From CAYVTV01 sp964526475 (GTDB lineage: Bacteria > Bacteroidota > Bacteroidia > Bacteroidales > GCA-2748055): a stretch of DNA of 14,742 bases. Position numbers and translations under genes: made by a program. The notes beneath the pieces are model-generated. The model was given only the letters and a program-made list of their open reading frames with translations, was not told the DNA's origin and made no database searches. Shown one piece after another: positions 14,670-14,742 of the stretch; position 1 is the stretch's first letter; every line of letters begins with the position of its first letter. The stretch spans positions 1-14,742 of the forward strand of contig CAZGKF010000063.1 of NCBI GenBank assembly GCA_964526475.1, written 5' to 3'.

Positions 14670-14742
14670 CCTAACGTGGACAAGCCGCAACCAAACAAAT
14701 AACAAATCTCAAAATACAAATAACAAATAAATTTCAATCAAC
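14670..14742 (+). repeat. Right copy of the 73-bp repeat (leader of a cassette continuing beyond the window)
   Basis: It matches 245-317 in inverted orientation at 71 of 73 positions; the two differences are A/G and T/C transitions. By analogy with the left copy, a four-helix-bundle ORF would start about two bases past the window end. It points away from dctM in the direction of dctM transcription. Confidence 0.9.

Overview
The window looks like chromosomal DNA from an anaerobic, fermentative member of the Bacteroidota. Signs of this are the AT-rich composition, -7 promoter elements of the form TAnnTTTG, few Shine-Dalgarno sequences, lipoprotein signal peptides ending in SC, a TonB-dependent receptor, and G-poor AACAAATAAC-type intergenic repeats. 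The taxon is inferred from these features only.

Left block (323-8343, all on the minus strand): a hydrogenase region. In transcription order it encodes a DRTGG-domain protein, an RsbW-like GHKL ATPase, a sensory-type [FeFe]-hydrogenase-like iron-sulfur protein, a second DRTGG protein, a PHP-family metal-dependent phosphoesterase, a second GHKL ATPase, then HndB, HydB (NuoF-like) and HydA (catalytic [FeFe] hydrogenase). The last three are subunits of an NAD-linked, probably electron-bifurcating hydrogenase that couples NADH and reduced ferredoxin to H2. The first six form a likely sensing and regulatory module. The NuoE-like subunit (HydC/HndA) is absent from the window. A 37-bp palindrome containing two Rex-like half-site pairs lies just upstream of the operon's likely -7 element.

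Middle block (8661-11778): a divergently transcribed lipoprotein of unknown function, then on the minus strand a TonB-dependent receptor and the nickel regulator nikR. Two sites of the form GTG-NN-AC / N13 / GT-NN-(C/A)AC-like dyads match the known NikR box layout, one at the nikR promoter and one between nikR and the receptor gene. This suggests a nickel-controlled outer-membrane uptake gene. A 144-bp imperfect palindromic repeat also sits between nikR and the receptor gene.

Right block (11915-14641, plus strand): a complete three-gene TRAP transporter (dctP lipoprotein binding protein, dctQ, dctM) with overlapping genes.

Both ends carry the same 73-bp sequence in inverted orientation (245-317 and 14670-14742, 71/73 identical). 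At the left end this sequence is the leader of a shortened gene for a four-helix-bundle (S23/IVS-family) protein. At the right end the window stops about 2 bases before the equivalent start codon would occur. Each copy lies just after the last gene of an operon and points away from it, which suggests a dispersed cassette that inserts at operon 3' ends.
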